Source: Paenibacillus polysaccharolyticus (GTDB taxonomy: Bacteria > Bacillota > Bacilli > Paenibacillales > Paenibacillaceae). Taken from it: a stretch of 64,000 nt of DNA. Positions 52,055 to 61,126 of this stretch are shown here, piece after piece. The translations under genes and the position numbers were made by a program. The stretch spans positions 1 through 64,000 of the forward strand of contig NZ_FMVM01000010.1 of NCBI RefSeq assembly GCF_900102085.1, written 5' to 3'. Under the pieces are notes generated by a model, which saw only the letters and a program-made list of their open reading frames with translations, made no database searches and was not told where the DNA came from. How positions within the stretch are numbered: the stretch's first letter is position 1; the number at the start of each line of letters is the position of its first letter.

Positions 52055-53512
52055 TCAACTCATCATGCTCGCAACGGTTTCCCCGATGATACGGATGCCT
52101 TTGCGGATGTTCTCGTCACTGACTCTGGAGAATCCAAGCCGCATGGTGTGAAGCCCTTGACCAGGCTCCAGATAAAAGGTATCTCCGGGAGTAAAGGTTA
52201 CCCCGTTTACTTTACAGGCAGCTAGCAACTCTCTTGTTCGCACTTCTGGTGGAAACTGCACAAACAGATGCAAACCGCCTGCTCCGGATATTTGACACAT
52301 CGGCAGATGCCTTTTGAGACAATGCACAGCGAGTTCATATTTTCGCTTGTACTCTGTACGAGCCCGTTTTAGATATTTTTCAAAATTGCCGTTGCTTAAA
52401 TATTGATATAACAGAGACTGATCCAGAGTAGACGTATGAATACTGCGCGCCCGCTTCATGCTTTCCAGATAATCGATCAAAGTAGCATCCGCGATAATCC
52501 AGCCCACACGCAGTCCGGGAAACAATACTTTGGAGAAGCTGCCGAGATAGACAAGGCCGTTACCCTTACCCATACTGGCGATCAAGGGTGAGACATGGGA
52601 GCCGGAATAACGAAGCTCTTCGTTAAATCCATCCTCAATGATCGGAACTTGATATTCGTTCATTAAACGTATAATTTCAGTTCGTTTTGCAGGCGAAGTC
52701 ACGATTCCAGTCGGATTGTGATACGAGGGCACAAGATATGCCAGATCATATGCACTTCCAGCCAGCTGTTGCTCTAGCTGCTTCAGATCCAGGCCATCCG
52801 GTTCCATATCGATACCGGTTAGCTGAAACTGGTGCAACTTCAGGTTTTTGATCGCCGTGTGATGTGTAGGGTTCTCACAGAGTGCTTTACCGCTCTTCTT
52901 GCGCAATGCCCCAAGGAGCAGGTCAAATCCCTCCGTAAACCCGTTCGTAATCAAAATATCCTTACCCGTAAGGTCGACCCCTTTGTTTTCCATGTAGTTC
53001 ATCAAATAATTCATGAGCGGTTTATATCCTTGCGCGTAGCCGTAATTAAGTAAAACTTCTCCTTCAAGTGACATGCGATCCAGGAAGGCCCGTTTCACAT
53101 TTTGAAGATCAAACAGTTTTTCATCCGGCGCGATGCTGGTAAAGGAAATTTCGCCGCGCTCGGCTCCTGAGCCATGTTTCATCAGATCATATTGCTCTGC
53201 CTGGATTGCATAATCACTTACCTCTGCCGTCCAGTCTAGTTGCCAATGGATTGCATTGGTCTGCTGCGTCTCAATAAGTGTGCTGACGTAATTACCCTTA
53301 CCTTTGAGCGCATAGATCAACCCTTCTTCTTCAAGCTCTGCGTAGGCGAGCAGAATGGTGCTTCGGCTTACCTTCATCAACGTGCTCAGCTCACGGGTTG
53401 AAGGCAGTTTCTGATTGGGTTGCAAACCGCCTTTTAACATTAATCGTTTCAAATAATCTTTGACTTGTATATATACAGGGCGGTCCTCCGTCAATTGCAG
53501 ATCGGAATACAT
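52055..53512 (-). CDS. MocR/PdxR-type regulator (GntR HTH fused to aminotransferase domain)
   Basis: A 485-residue PLP-dependent transcription regulator. The winged helix (about 10-75, with PSTRELSTLMKVSRSTILLAY) is joined to a fold-type I aminotransferase domain; the PLP lysine is in LGSFSKVLFPGLRVGW, and YLVPSYHNPTG binds the cofactor. MocR proteins often sense amino acids, in some cases D-Ala-D-Ala, and act on neighbouring genes. It is directly followed by ddl, so control of D-Ala-D-Ala synthesis is a good guess. ATG 53512 behind AGGGAG is preferred over a start 57 bases upstream. Confidence 0.9.
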   Translation of the reverse strand: MYSDLQLTEDRPVYIQVKDYLKRLMLKGGLQPNQKLPSTRELSTLMKVSRSTILLAYAELEEEGLIYALKGKGNYVSTLIETQQTNAIHWQLDWTAEVSDYAIQAEQYDLMKHGSGAERGEISFTSIAPDEKLFDLQNVKRAFLDRMSLEGEVLLNYGYAQGYKPLMNYLMNYMENKGVDLTGKDILITNGFTEGFDLLLGALRKKSGKALCENPTHHTAIKNLKLHQFQLTGIDMEPDGLDLKQLEQQLAGSAYDLAYLVPSYHNPTGIVTSPAKRTEIIRLMNEYQVPIIEDGFNEELRYSGSHVSPLIASMGKGNGLVYLGSFSKVLFPGLRVGWIIADATLIDYLESMKRARSIHTSTLDQSLLYQYLSNGNFEKYLKRARTEYKRKYELAVHCLKRHLPMCQISGAGGLHLFVQFPPEVRTRELLAACKVNGVTFTPGDTFYLEPGQGLHTMRLGFSRVSDENIRKGIRIIGETVASMMS

Positions 53513-53569
53513 CCCATCACTCCCTCTACTGGTATCTTGCCATATTATAAACCCAGCAGAAAGAACCAC

Positions 53570-54160
53570 GATACCTCTGTTTCGTAGCTAAGGTGGCCTG
53601 AGTTGTACGCACAACGGGAAAAAGCCCTGGCTCATATGCCGGGCTGGAGGTGAAGCCTGTTCAATTCTAAGGGTGTAATACTATTCTGTTCTAGCTACAG
53701 TTGAATGTTCTGACTAGTCTCTAGAAATACCTGTCTGTATAATTCTAAGTGGATCTACTTCCTATGCGATATGCTTTGTCTATATTATTCTAATTCTAGA
53801 TGATAAACTTGATGCTGTAATAAAAAGAAATCTTAAAAGGCTAATTATTGCCACTCAATGCTTGCTGCAATAGGTTTTCGTAAAGATGGTGATTCTACAA
53901 TCTACTTCAAAGCTACGGTTCTTACTAACTGTACTCTTCTCGTGTGCACGTCACCGAATTCAGTATGAAAAAGATGAAAAATGGTAGGCTCTATAAAACG
54001 AGCGTGGATACAAAGACATATGTCTTAGTGCCCAAATTCTTCCTCATACCCCTATAGTACCACTTTGAATCAGGGAAGTTAACCTTTTTTTTGAAATATT
54101 TGTCGCAAAAGCGAAAATTCCGTGAATTGTACTTCTTTTAACTCGAAATGGTGTCGGATT
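53570..54160. other. Long intergenic region without a recognisable gene
   Basis: About 700 bases (53513-54209) separate the MocR and GIY-YIG genes. It is AT-rich, has ATTCTAA-like words several times (53668-53815), a GC hairpin AGCCCTGGC/GCCGGGCT near 53625, and a 14-bp palindrome at 54013. No convincing open frame with a ribosome binding site was found. It may be decayed coding DNA. Confidence 0.5.
54013..54026. promoter_or_regulatory. Palindrome AAGACATATGTCTT, copy 1
   Basis: Perfect 14-base palindrome about 180 bases upstream of the GIY-YIG gene; it shares the core GACATATGTC with a second palindrome downstream of the gene. Confidence 0.4.
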
Positions 54161-54209
54161 ATGATGTGTGTTAGGATGTATTTCTATAGAATATAAGGAA
54201 GTGAAATGG

Positions 54210-54566
54210 ATGATTCAGATTACGGTTCCTACACCAGATGTGACCATTACCAAGCAGGAAAATCCGCAGTTAAGCCACATTTATGGATTTACTGATTTTC
54301 ACCTGATTACGCGCGAGCAAGGCGGAATTTACATGTTTTATAATGCCGCAGGTGAGTTGTTATTTGTCGGGAAAGCGCGAAAATTAAGACCGCGAATCAA
54401 AAAGCATTTTGAAGATACGGTATCTCCAATGAAGAATCACCGCGACGAAGTCACAAAGATTGAAGTTTGTTTGGTAGAAGATCCAATGGATCGTGAAATT
54501 TATGAGACCTATATCATTAACACGATGCGGGCGAAGTATAATGTAGACAAAGTTCTATATAAGTAA
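54210..54566 (+). CDS. GIY-YIG nuclease-domain protein (YurQ-like)
   Basis: A 118-residue protein resembling the UvrC N-terminal nuclease domain: GGIYMFYN corresponds to the GIY strand, LLFVGKARKLRPRIKKHFE to the YIG strand and catalytic arginine, and the late glutamate is in DREIYETYIIN. It lacks UvrC's other domains, as does B. subtilis YurQ, which it resembles in its PTPDVTIT start. Probably a DNA endonuclease, unproven. ATG 54210 follows AAGGAAG. Confidence 0.8.
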   Translation: MIQITVPTPDVTITKQENPQLSHIYGFTDFHLITREQGGIYMFYNAAGELLFVGKARKLRPRIKKHFEDTVSPMKNHRDEVTKIEVCLVEDPMDREIYETYIINTMRAKYNVDKVLYK

Positions 54567-54619
54567 GTAAACAAGTTTATTTAAGGTGCACAAGCAAGAA
54601 CGTAAGCTTGAAATGCATT

Positions 54620-54635
54620 TAGGACATATGTCCTA
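54620..54635. promoter_or_regulatory. Palindrome TAGGACATATGTCCTA, copy 2
   Basis: Perfect 16-base palindrome just after the GIY-YIG gene, upstream of the Bax-inhibitor-like gene, sharing GACATATGTC with copy 1. Confidence 0.4.
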
Positions 54636-54808
54636 GGTTCGTGTGCAGGTGGACAGGATGTGATCCATGGATTGCATCCAACTCCATTCCCTTTGCAAAT
54701 ATAGTTCTACGTAACAAATATAGAAGCTAAAAAGTTCACTTTTCAAGGAAGTAGCACTAGAAAATGGGTTTCACAGATTTACCCAATACATAAGAAGAGG
54801 TGATTGTG

Positions 54809-55555
54809 TTGATCGGTCGTAGCGGTAATCCTACACTTAAGGACAGCACGTTTGAGAACAGAGGATATGGAGAGGATCGGTACCAGAACTACATGACGAT
54901 TAACGGCACGGTGAACAAAGCGTTCATCACGTTGATCATTTTGCTGGGCAGTGCATTTGCAACCTGGATGATGTTTTTCAAAGGACAAGAAGTGATGCCG
55001 CTTGCCTATGGCGGGTTAATTGTCGGTTTTATTTTGGCGCTAATTATTTCGTTTAAACCGGTGGTATCACCATATCTTGTACCGATCTATGCGGTAGCAG
55101 AGGGAATGTTCCTGGGTGCACTATCGGCAAGTTATGAGTCCTTGTACAACGGAATTACGTTACAAGCTGCCTTGCTAACCATGGCGGTGTTTGTTGCCCT
55201 GTTAACAGCCTATAAAACGCGGTTAATCAAAGCAACAGAGAACTTCAAGTTAGGCGTAGTGGCTGCAACGGGCGGTATCATGATTATGTATTTGCTTAGC
55301 TTTGTGCTCGGTCTGTTCGGCATCACGGTTCCATATCTTCATGAGAACAGCCTGATTGGTATTGGCATCTCGGTTGTGATTGTCATTGTTGCCGCGCTTA
55401 ATCTGGTACTGGATTTCGATTTTATTGAAGGTGGTGCAGAACAAGGGGCACCCAAGTATATGGAGTGGTACGGTGCGTTCGGGTTGATGGTCACGTTGGT
55501 ATGGTTGTACATTGAAATCCTTCGTCTGCTCAGCAAACTGCGAAGCCGCGACTAA
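54809..55555 (+). CDS. Bax inhibitor-1/YccA family membrane protein
   Basis: A 248-residue protein with seven membrane segments and a polar N-terminal tail (TLKDSTFENRGYG). The family motifs VPIYAVAEGMFLGALS and the final LDFDFIEGGAEQGAPKYMEWYGAFGL are conserved in YetJ-like proteins, some of which conduct calcium with paired aspartates near the C-terminus. Start uncertain among GTG 54800, GTG 54806 and TTG 54809; AAGAGGTG best fits the last. Followed by a terminator. Confidence 0.87.
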   Translation: MIGRSGNPTLKDSTFENRGYGEDRYQNYMTINGTVNKAFITLIILLGSAFATWMMFFKGQEVMPLAYGGLIVGFILALIISFKPVVSPYLVPIYAVAEGMFLGALSASYESLYNGITLQAALLTMAVFVALLTAYKTRLIKATENFKLGVVAATGGIMIMYLLSFVLGLFGITVPYLHENSLIGIGISVVIVIVAALNLVLDFDFIEGGAEQGAPKYMEWYGAFGLMVTLVWLYIEILRLLSKLRSRD

Positions 55556-55587
55556 TCTTACCGTTACAGTTATATGCGTTTACAGAT

Positions 55588-55641
55588 AAAAGGAGCGAAC
55601 CGCCGGGGATTTATACCACCGGATGGATTCGCTCCTTTTTT
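55588..55641. terminator. Bidirectional terminator
   Basis: AAAAGGAGCGAA and TTCGCTCCTTTTTT pair with an inner CCGG/CCGG stem, between the Bax-inhibitor gene and the convergent Sfp gene. Confidence 0.88.
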
Positions 55642-55667
55642 AAGTTTTACAGGTCTTTCTCTGAAAA

Positions 55668-56375
55668 TTAAACCAATACAGCGTATAGGCTCTCCAGCGT
55701 CACGATCTCGGGCTGGCTTGGCAAATCGCCTTCTGTAGCACAGGCAGCGAACATATGCTGTTCATCCAATGGGTGACTGTAGAAGCGATGCCTAACGATC
55801 TGCCCGTCTTGGTTGCATCTCCAATCAGGCTCTCCATGTTGCTGAACATGGGGCAGAATAGCGAAGGAACTCAGCGGCATGGACAAGCCCATGCCTACAG
55901 CTTTAATGTAGCTCTCTTTTAGCGTCCACAGGCGATAGAAGGTATGCCGCTGTTGATCGGCAGGCTGTGCTGCCAGATACGTATTCTCTTGTGGCGAGAA
56001 GAAACGCTCTGCGATCTGCAGGTCAATCGGTGCTATTTTCTCCACATCGACACCGAGTTCATCTTTACCTCCAGCAATCAGTGCAATCCAATCGCCGGAG
56101 TGCGAGACATTAAATTGTGCATCAGCATCGTGAGTAAGGGCGGGTTTTCCATATTTGTTACGGGTAAACGTAATCTCTCTATGTCCTAGGCCGGTCAATT
56201 TGCTTAACTTCACACGGGTCAGCACTTCACCTAGCACTGACCGATATGCATCTGCTTGATGCATGAAGCGTGAAGCCTGTGCCCGCCGCTCTTCAGAGAC
56301 GGATGACAGAAAAATACCCCAATATGGTTCAGGTATAACGGAGGGCACTTGCAGTACTTGTATAGTTATCATCAT
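55668..56375 (-). CDS. sfp: 4'-phosphopantetheinyl transferase, Sfp type
   Basis: A 235-residue enzyme that attaches phosphopantetheine from CoA to carrier proteins of peptide and polyketide synthetases. Magnesium-binding D110 and E112 lie in GVDVEKI, and E154 in FYRLWTLKESYIKAVG; NKYGKPAL and FNVSHSGDW are also typical. Size and motifs are Sfp-type, not the short AcpS type. No synthetase gene is in the window, so it acts on clusters elsewhere. AGGTGATAA precedes two adjacent ATGs. Confidence 0.9.
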   Translation of the reverse strand: MMITIQVLQVPSVIPEPYWGIFLSSVSEERRAQASRFMHQADAYRSVLGEVLTRVKLSKLTGLGHREITFTRNKYGKPALTHDADAQFNVSHSGDWIALIAGGKDELGVDVEKIAPIDLQIAERFFSPQENTYLAAQPADQQRHTFYRLWTLKESYIKAVGMGLSMPLSSFAILPHVQQHGEPDWRCNQDGQIVRHRFYSHPLDEQHMFAACATEGDLPSQPEIVTLESLYAVLV

Positions 56376-56455
56376 TTATCACCTGACGTTGTATTCGGCA
56401 TAGATGACAGGCTTTCCTCTATATTTATCCTTATCTCGCGTTTTTCTCCAATGGA

Positions 56456-57328
56456 TCAGGCTAGTTGTGTTTTTTTCCATTCTTCATGCGCAATCTGTAT
56501 CCGTTCCCACATCTCCCTACGCTCTTGTTCCGTATAAATCACTAACGGTTCATAGAAAAGCTTGGTTAGTATGTCTTTCCACTCATTGTAATTTCGGATT
56601 TCTGTCTTGCTAATGCCTTCGATTCCATGCGTTCGAAGCACGCATCCCCTAAGCTCATAGCTGTGGCCTGTATCTCTCTGACGGAGCAGAAATGCGTTAT
56701 GCCAGGGTGAATCCACGGATTGGCTGTAGAATTCATGCTTGGGAATAAACTCTTCAAGACGGGTAAGCTCCTCGGGATCATAATCCACTCCCATGCTTGG
56801 TCCGTTAGGCTCGTATTCAAGCCTCCATCCACCAGGAACAACGGAAGAAGGCATCAATGTATACGTAAACGGTGCGGGTCCATAGGCTCCGTAACGGAGA
56901 GGGAGCGGATCAAAAGGCATGCCTCCCAGACCGACATCTACAATCCAACGTTCCACATTCGGGTCCGCATCTGGCAAAGAGACGGACAGACCGAGATGGA
57001 ACGAGTTCACACGTGGCTGTTCTCCATGCGGCTGAACGCCCGCGCGGTGCCAGTGCACCGTATATCCCAGGGAATGAAGTAAAACACTGAATGCGCCGTT
57101 CAAATGGAAACAGTAGCCACTGCGTCCTTGCAGGATCAACTGCACGGATTCTTGCAGATCGATGCCTGCAGGCCTGCCCGCAAAAATATCGACCGTTTGC
57201 CAAGATAGATGATGGATATGTGCCTGTTGCATCTCGGCAAGGAATTCTAAAGTCGGTTTCTTGATTGTATCTATGCCTATCCGTTTCAGATAAGCGTTTA
57301 TTTCAGCTAGAGTCAATGTAACATTCAT
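56456..57328 (-). CDS. Arylamine N-acetyltransferase family protein
   Basis: A 290-residue enzyme with the NAT catalytic triad C73 (RSGYCFHLNGAF), H111 (SFHLGLSV) and D131 (WIVDVGLGG). It transfers acetyl groups from acetyl-CoA to arylamines or hydrazines; some relatives act in natural-product ring closure. It lies 80 bases upstream of sfp on the same strand and may share its transcript. The ATG behind GAGGTG is chosen over an in-frame GTG nine bases upstream. Confidence 0.88.
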   Translation of the reverse strand: MNVTLTLAEINAYLKRIGIDTIKKPTLEFLAEMQQAHIHHLSWQTVDIFAGRPAGIDLQESVQLILQGRSGYCFHLNGAFSVLLHSLGYTVHWHRAGVQPHGEQPRVNSFHLGLSVSLPDADPNVERWIVDVGLGGMPFDPLPLRYGAYGPAPFTYTLMPSSVVPGGWRLEYEPNGPSMGVDYDPEELTRLEEFIPKHEFYSQSVDSPWHNAFLLRQRDTGHSYELRGCVLRTHGIEGISKTEIRNYNEWKDILTKLFYEPLVIYTEQERREMWERIQIAHEEWKKTQLA

Positions 57329-57610
57329 CTCGATCACCTCAAGTCATATCATGGGCTGCAGGGGAAATGCCTCAAACGCTACTGCCTTGAATTCATTGTA
57401 TAAGTGAGCATCTGAAATGCACACACAAGTTTATTATGATTGTACCGGTACAATTCTGATGATACTCATAGTGGAAATAGGGTACACATATATATTTTGT
57501 GCACGTTTATGATAAATGATAGTTTGGTTTCTTTTTCCGGGGTATGTTAACCGTTTGGAGTGGAAATAGGTTAGAATAGAGATAGATAGCAGGATTAGGA
57601 GATGGAAAAC

Positions 57611-58087
57611 ATGGCTAATGATGAAGTGATTTTGACACAGGAAGGCTTGGAAAAGCTGGAGGAAGAACTGAAGGAACTGAAAACGGTGAAGCGCAAGGAA
57701 CTGGCAGAACGACTGAAGCTTGCGATCAGTTACGGGGACCTGAAGGAGAACAGCGAGTATCATTCAGCCAAAGATGATCAGGCATTTATGGAGACCCGCA
57801 TTCTGATTCTGGAAAAGATGTTAACCAAAGCAAGAGTCATCAGCTCAGATAATATGGATTCCAATAAAGTAAGTATTGGTTCAACAGTGATATTGAACGA
57901 CCTTGAGTTTGCTGAAAAGATCGAGTATCAACTGGTCGGCCCGGCGGAAGCGGATGTATCCAACAGCAAAATTTCTTATGAGAGTCCATTAGGCAAAGAG
58001 CTGATGGGCAAAGAAGTAGGAAGTGTGATTCATGTCAATGCTCCAATGGGTGTAATCAAATATGAGTTGCTAGAGATCAAAATCTAG
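57611..58087 (+). CDS. greA: Transcription elongation factor GreA
   Basis: A 158-residue protein with the N-terminal coiled coil (EVILTQEGLEKLEEELKELK through the acidic tip SYGDLKENSEYHSAKDDQ) and the C-terminal FKBP-like domain (VGSTVIL... SPLGKELMGKEVG). It enters the RNA polymerase secondary channel and rescues backtracked complexes by RNA cleavage. Typical GreA length with ATG 57611 behind AGGAG. Paenibacillus often has more than one GreA-like gene, so this may be a paralog. Terminator follows. Confidence 0.92.
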   Translation: MANDEVILTQEGLEKLEEELKELKTVKRKELAERLKLAISYGDLKENSEYHSAKDDQAFMETRILILEKMLTKARVISSDNMDSNKVSIGSTVILNDLEFAEKIEYQLVGPAEADVSNSKISYESPLGKELMGKEVGSVIHVNAPMGVIKYELLEIKI

Positions 58088-58159
58088 ACAGCATCGAGCG
58101 AAAACAATACACATATGCGGGACAATACCCTGCGATATATAGACCATCTTTCAAAAAGG

Positions 58160-58208
58160 GGATGTTTCAGAGGCTATAAAAAGAGCTGTCTGAAACATCT
58201 TTTTTTTG
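58160..58208 (+). terminator. Terminator after greA
   Basis: GATGTTTCAGA and TCTGAAACATC pair around a loop and run into TTTTTTT. The rest of the 313-base gap (58088-58400) holds only AT-rich DNA with a possible promoter for the next gene (TTGCAT at 58334, TAGTAT at 58356). Confidence 0.92.
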
Positions 58209-58400
58209 TGTTTTCCCAAGTTAACTCAGGGTTCATTGTTGATGGGTGATGGTTAAGTTTCAGGTTATTTTCCAATACTGAATTCATCCTGAAATCATCT
58301 CCAATATGGTGAATTTTCGACAAATACTGATTTTTGCATGACCTGACACCCCGAGTAGTATATAATTACGGGAAAACTTTAAAGTGATGGAGTAGATACA

Positions 58401-59756
58401 ATGAATTTGAGTAAGTCTGATCTAGACCCAAACAACGCTGGCAAAGGGGAACGCTTCTCGCGTGCCGGTTTTATTCTTGCGGCCATCGGTAGTTCCGTAG
58501 GTCTCGGTAACATGTGGAAATTCCCTTATATTACGGGCGAAAATGGGGGAGCAGCTTTCTTCCTGCTCTTTATTATCTGTCTTTTGCTGATTGGTTTGCC
58601 TGTCTTGCTTGCCGAACTTGCTATTGGACGAAGTGGACGGGGGAGCGCAGCAACTGCTTTTATTAAAGCAGGTGGACATAAAGGTTGGTTAGCGGCTGGT
58701 TTACTGCAAGTATTAACGCCTTTTATCATTCTGTCCTTCTACGTCATCATCGCAGGATGGACATTACAATATGCTGTAACTTCGTTCAGTGGCACGTTGT
58801 TTAATAATCCGGATTATGGCGCACAATTCGGCAGTTTTGTCGGCGGTTATATGCCGATTGTATGGCAGTTGGTTTCTGTCCTGATCACAGGCTGGATTGT
58901 AGCGAAGGGTGTATCGAACGGAATTGAGAAGTTTAACAAAATTCTAATTCCAGCCATGCTGGTTCTGTTAATTGTGTTGATGATTCGTGCCGTTACGCTG
59001 CCAGGGGCAGGTGCGGGAGTTTCCTTTTTCTTGAATCCGGACTTCTCCCAGCTTACAACGGAGTCGGCATTGGTTGCGCTCGGACATGCCTTTTTCTCGC
59101 TGTCGCTGGGTATGGGTATCCTCGTAACGTATGGTTCGTATGTGGATAAAAGCCAATCCCTGGGTGCGGCAACAGTTGCTGTTGGTGCGGGCGACTTGCT
59201 CTATGCCTTTATCGCGGGACTGATCATCTTCCCGACGACGTTCTCTTTTGGCATTGCACCAGACCAAGGGCCGTCCCTGATCTTCATTGCGCTGCCTGCA
59301 GCATTCTCGGCAATGCCGCTAGGATTCCTGTTTGCCGGATTGTTCTTTGTTTTGCTGGCAATCGCAGCGCTGACATCAGCAGTTTCACTGCTTGAGGTTC
59401 CCGTTAAATACTTCATGGAGCGTCTTTCCTGGAGTCGTAACCGTGCGGTGTGGGTCATCTCTCTCGCTGTCTTCATTGTGGGACTACCTTCCGTGCTGTC
59501 GCTCGGACTGTTCCCGGAGTGGAAGATCGGATCGAAGAGTGTGTTCGACTGGATGGACTTTATGGCATCCAACATTCTGTTACCTGTAGGTGGGTTGTTG
59601 GTTACAATCTTTGCGGGATACTTTTGGAAAACGGCTGCTGAGGCAGCTGGTCTGAGCTCAGGCTGGTTCCGCATCTGGCTCTTTATGCTTCGTTATGTTG
59701 CACCTATTCTGGTTCTGCTCGTTCTGCTGCATACGTCTGGCATTATTCACTTCTAG
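58401..59756 (+). CDS. Neurotransmitter:sodium symporter (NSS) family transporter
   Basis: A 451-residue membrane protein with about 11 membrane segments. The LeuT-like first helix FILAAIGSSVGLGNMWKFPYITGENGG carries the sodium and substrate site and is nearly canonical. It should import an amino acid or related small molecule with sodium. Like many bacterial members it lacks a twelfth helix. GGAG lies eight bases before the ATG. Monocistronic. Confidence 0.92.
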   Translation: MNLSKSDLDPNNAGKGERFSRAGFILAAIGSSVGLGNMWKFPYITGENGGAAFFLLFIICLLLIGLPVLLAELAIGRSGRGSAATAFIKAGGHKGWLAAGLLQVLTPFIILSFYVIIAGWTLQYAVTSFSGTLFNNPDYGAQFGSFVGGYMPIVWQLVSVLITGWIVAKGVSNGIEKFNKILIPAMLVLLIVLMIRAVTLPGAGAGVSFFLNPDFSQLTTESALVALGHAFFSLSLGMGILVTYGSYVDKSQSLGAATVAVGAGDLLYAFIAGLIIFPTTFSFGIAPDQGPSLIFIALPAAFSAMPLGFLFAGLFFVLLAIAALTSAVSLLEVPVKYFMERLSWSRNRAVWVISLAVFIVGLPSVLSLGLFPEWKIGSKSVFDWMDFMASNILLPVGGLLVTIFAGYFWKTAAEAAGLSSGWFRIWLFMLRYVAPILVLLVLLHTSGIIHF

Positions 59757-59782
59757 ACCGGCTGCGCAGATTTACCAAGCAT

Positions 59783-59858
59783 AAAACCTCTTGGAAGAAA
59801 TGCAAAAGCCCTTGTGTTCCCTTGTTAATTTTGGGACAATACAGAGTAGAGGTTTTTT
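59783..59858 (+). promoter_or_regulatory. Structured terminator or attenuator before the RlmN-like gene
   Basis: AAAACCTCT (59783-59791) and AGAGGTTTTTT (59848-59858) enclose about 56 bases that contain a further partial stem (TGTGTTCCC/GGGACAATACA). It could simply end the NSS transcript, but the large internal structure and its position 50 bases before the RlmN-like start also allow attenuation control. Confidence 0.45.
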
Positions 59859-59909
59859 GGGTAAGACGACCGATGAGCCATATGTTTTTTGCGAAAAGAG
59901 GTTTATACC

Positions 59910-61028
59910 ATGATTAAATCATCCATATATGGATTAACATTAGAGCAATTACGTAGTTGGCTGCCCGAGCATGGGCAGAAGAAATCCCGAGCTTCCCGCA
60001 TTTGGGAGTGGTTATACCAGGAGCGGGTGCATGATTTTAACGGCATGTCCGATGTGCGTCAAGAATGTTTGGATGTGCTCACTGAGCATTTCACGATGAA
60101 TTCACTAAGTGAACATGTGAAGCAGGAGTCGGCAGACGGTACGGTGAAATTCCTGCTCCGTTTGCAGGACGGAAACCTGATCGAGACGGTGCTCATGCGG
60201 CAAAAATATGGCTTGACTGTCTGTGTTACCACACAGGTGGGATGTAATATTGGCTGTAGCTTCTGTGCCAGCGGGCTGATCAAGAAGAGCCGTGATCTCT
60301 CCGCAGGAGAGATTGTAGAACAGATCATGCATGTACAACGGCATCTGGATGCAGCGGGTCAAGGTGAGCGCGTTACAAACGTTGTGGTAATGGGCATTGG
60401 CGAACCATTTGATAACTTTGAACATATGAGCAACTTTATCGAAGTGATCAAGGATCGCAAAGGTTTAGCTCTCGCAGCGAAGCGAATCACGGTGTCCACG
60501 AGCGGATTGCCGGATAAAATCAAGGAATTTGCAGACAGCAGTCTGCAGGTGAACCTTGCGATCTCACTGCATGCGCCGAATAATGAGCTACGTACACATA
60601 TCATGAAGATCAACCGGGCATTCCCGATTGAACAATTGATGGATGCGGTGGATTATTATTTGGAGAAAACAAACAAACGCATCATGTTTGAATACATTTT
60701 GCTGCGGGATGTGAATGATCAGCGGAAACATGCGGCTGAACTCGCAGAACTGCTGTCCAGTCGTAAGAGCATGGTCAGTGTGAATCTGATTCCATATAAT
60801 CCGGTGGATGAGCATAGCCAGTATCAGCGTAGTACGGAGGAGTCCATCTTGGGTTTCTATGACACGTTGAAAAAGAACAACATCAACTCTACGGTACGTA
60901 TGGAGCATGGTACAGACATTGATGCGGCTTGCGGACAGCTACGTAGCAAGCAGATGAAAAATGCGGAAGCTAAAGCAGATGTAAAAACAGCTGCAAAACC
61001 AGATGCCAGCCGTCTGGCTTTGGGATAA
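59910..61028 (+). CDS. RlmN/Cfr-family radical SAM rRNA methyltransferase
   Basis: A 372-residue dual-specificity enzyme that methylates A2503 of 23S rRNA, and in RlmN also tRNA A37. The iron-sulfur cysteines are C112, C116 and C119 (CNIGCSFC); the resolving cysteine is C341 in [10 protein letters not shown], and GIGEPFDN is the SAM-binding region. ATG 59910 follows AAAGAGG. The sequence differs from standard Bacillus RlmN after the cluster ([16 protein letters not shown]) and shares [15 protein letters not shown] features with Cfr, so it may be a second paralog. Which carbon it methylates cannot be told here. The Ala/Lys-rich tail (350-372) is extra. Confidence 0.88.
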   Translation: MIKSSIYGLTLEQLRSWLPEHGQKKSRASRIWEWLYQERVHDFNGMSDVRQECLDVLTEHFTMNSLSEHVKQESADGTVKFLLRLQDGNLIETVLMRQKYGLTVCVTTQVGCNIGCSFCASGLIKKSRDLSAGEIVEQIMHVQRHLDAAGQGERVTNVVVMGIGEPFDNFEHMSNFIEVIKDRKGLALAAKRITVSTSGLPDKIKEFADSSLQVNLAISLHAPNNELRTHIMKINRAFPIEQLMDAVDYYLEKTNKRIMFEYILLRDVNDQRKHAAELAELLSSRKSMVSVNLIPYNPVDEHSQYQRSTEESILGFYDTLKKNNINSTVRMEHGTDIDAACGQLRSKQMKNAEAKADVKTAAKPDASRLALG

Positions 61029-61035
61029 AAAACAC

Positions 61036-61088
61036 AACAAACGCCTTTATGTACTCACTGACGAAGTGAAGATAGAGGCGTTTTCTTT
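61036..61088. terminator. Terminator between RlmN-like and GNAT genes
   Basis: AAACGCCTTTAT and ATAGAGGCGTTTT pair across an inner small stem; serves the RlmN-like gene and possibly the convergent GNAT gene. Confidence 0.8.
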
Positions 61089-61126
61089 GAGTTGCAAGCT
61101 AATTTCGAACGGAGAGATCATGTCTC

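Noticed and set aside
53570..54160. Search for a CRISPR array or tandem repeats in the long intergenic region
   Set aside because: Only short ATTCTAA-like words recur at irregular spacing; no array.
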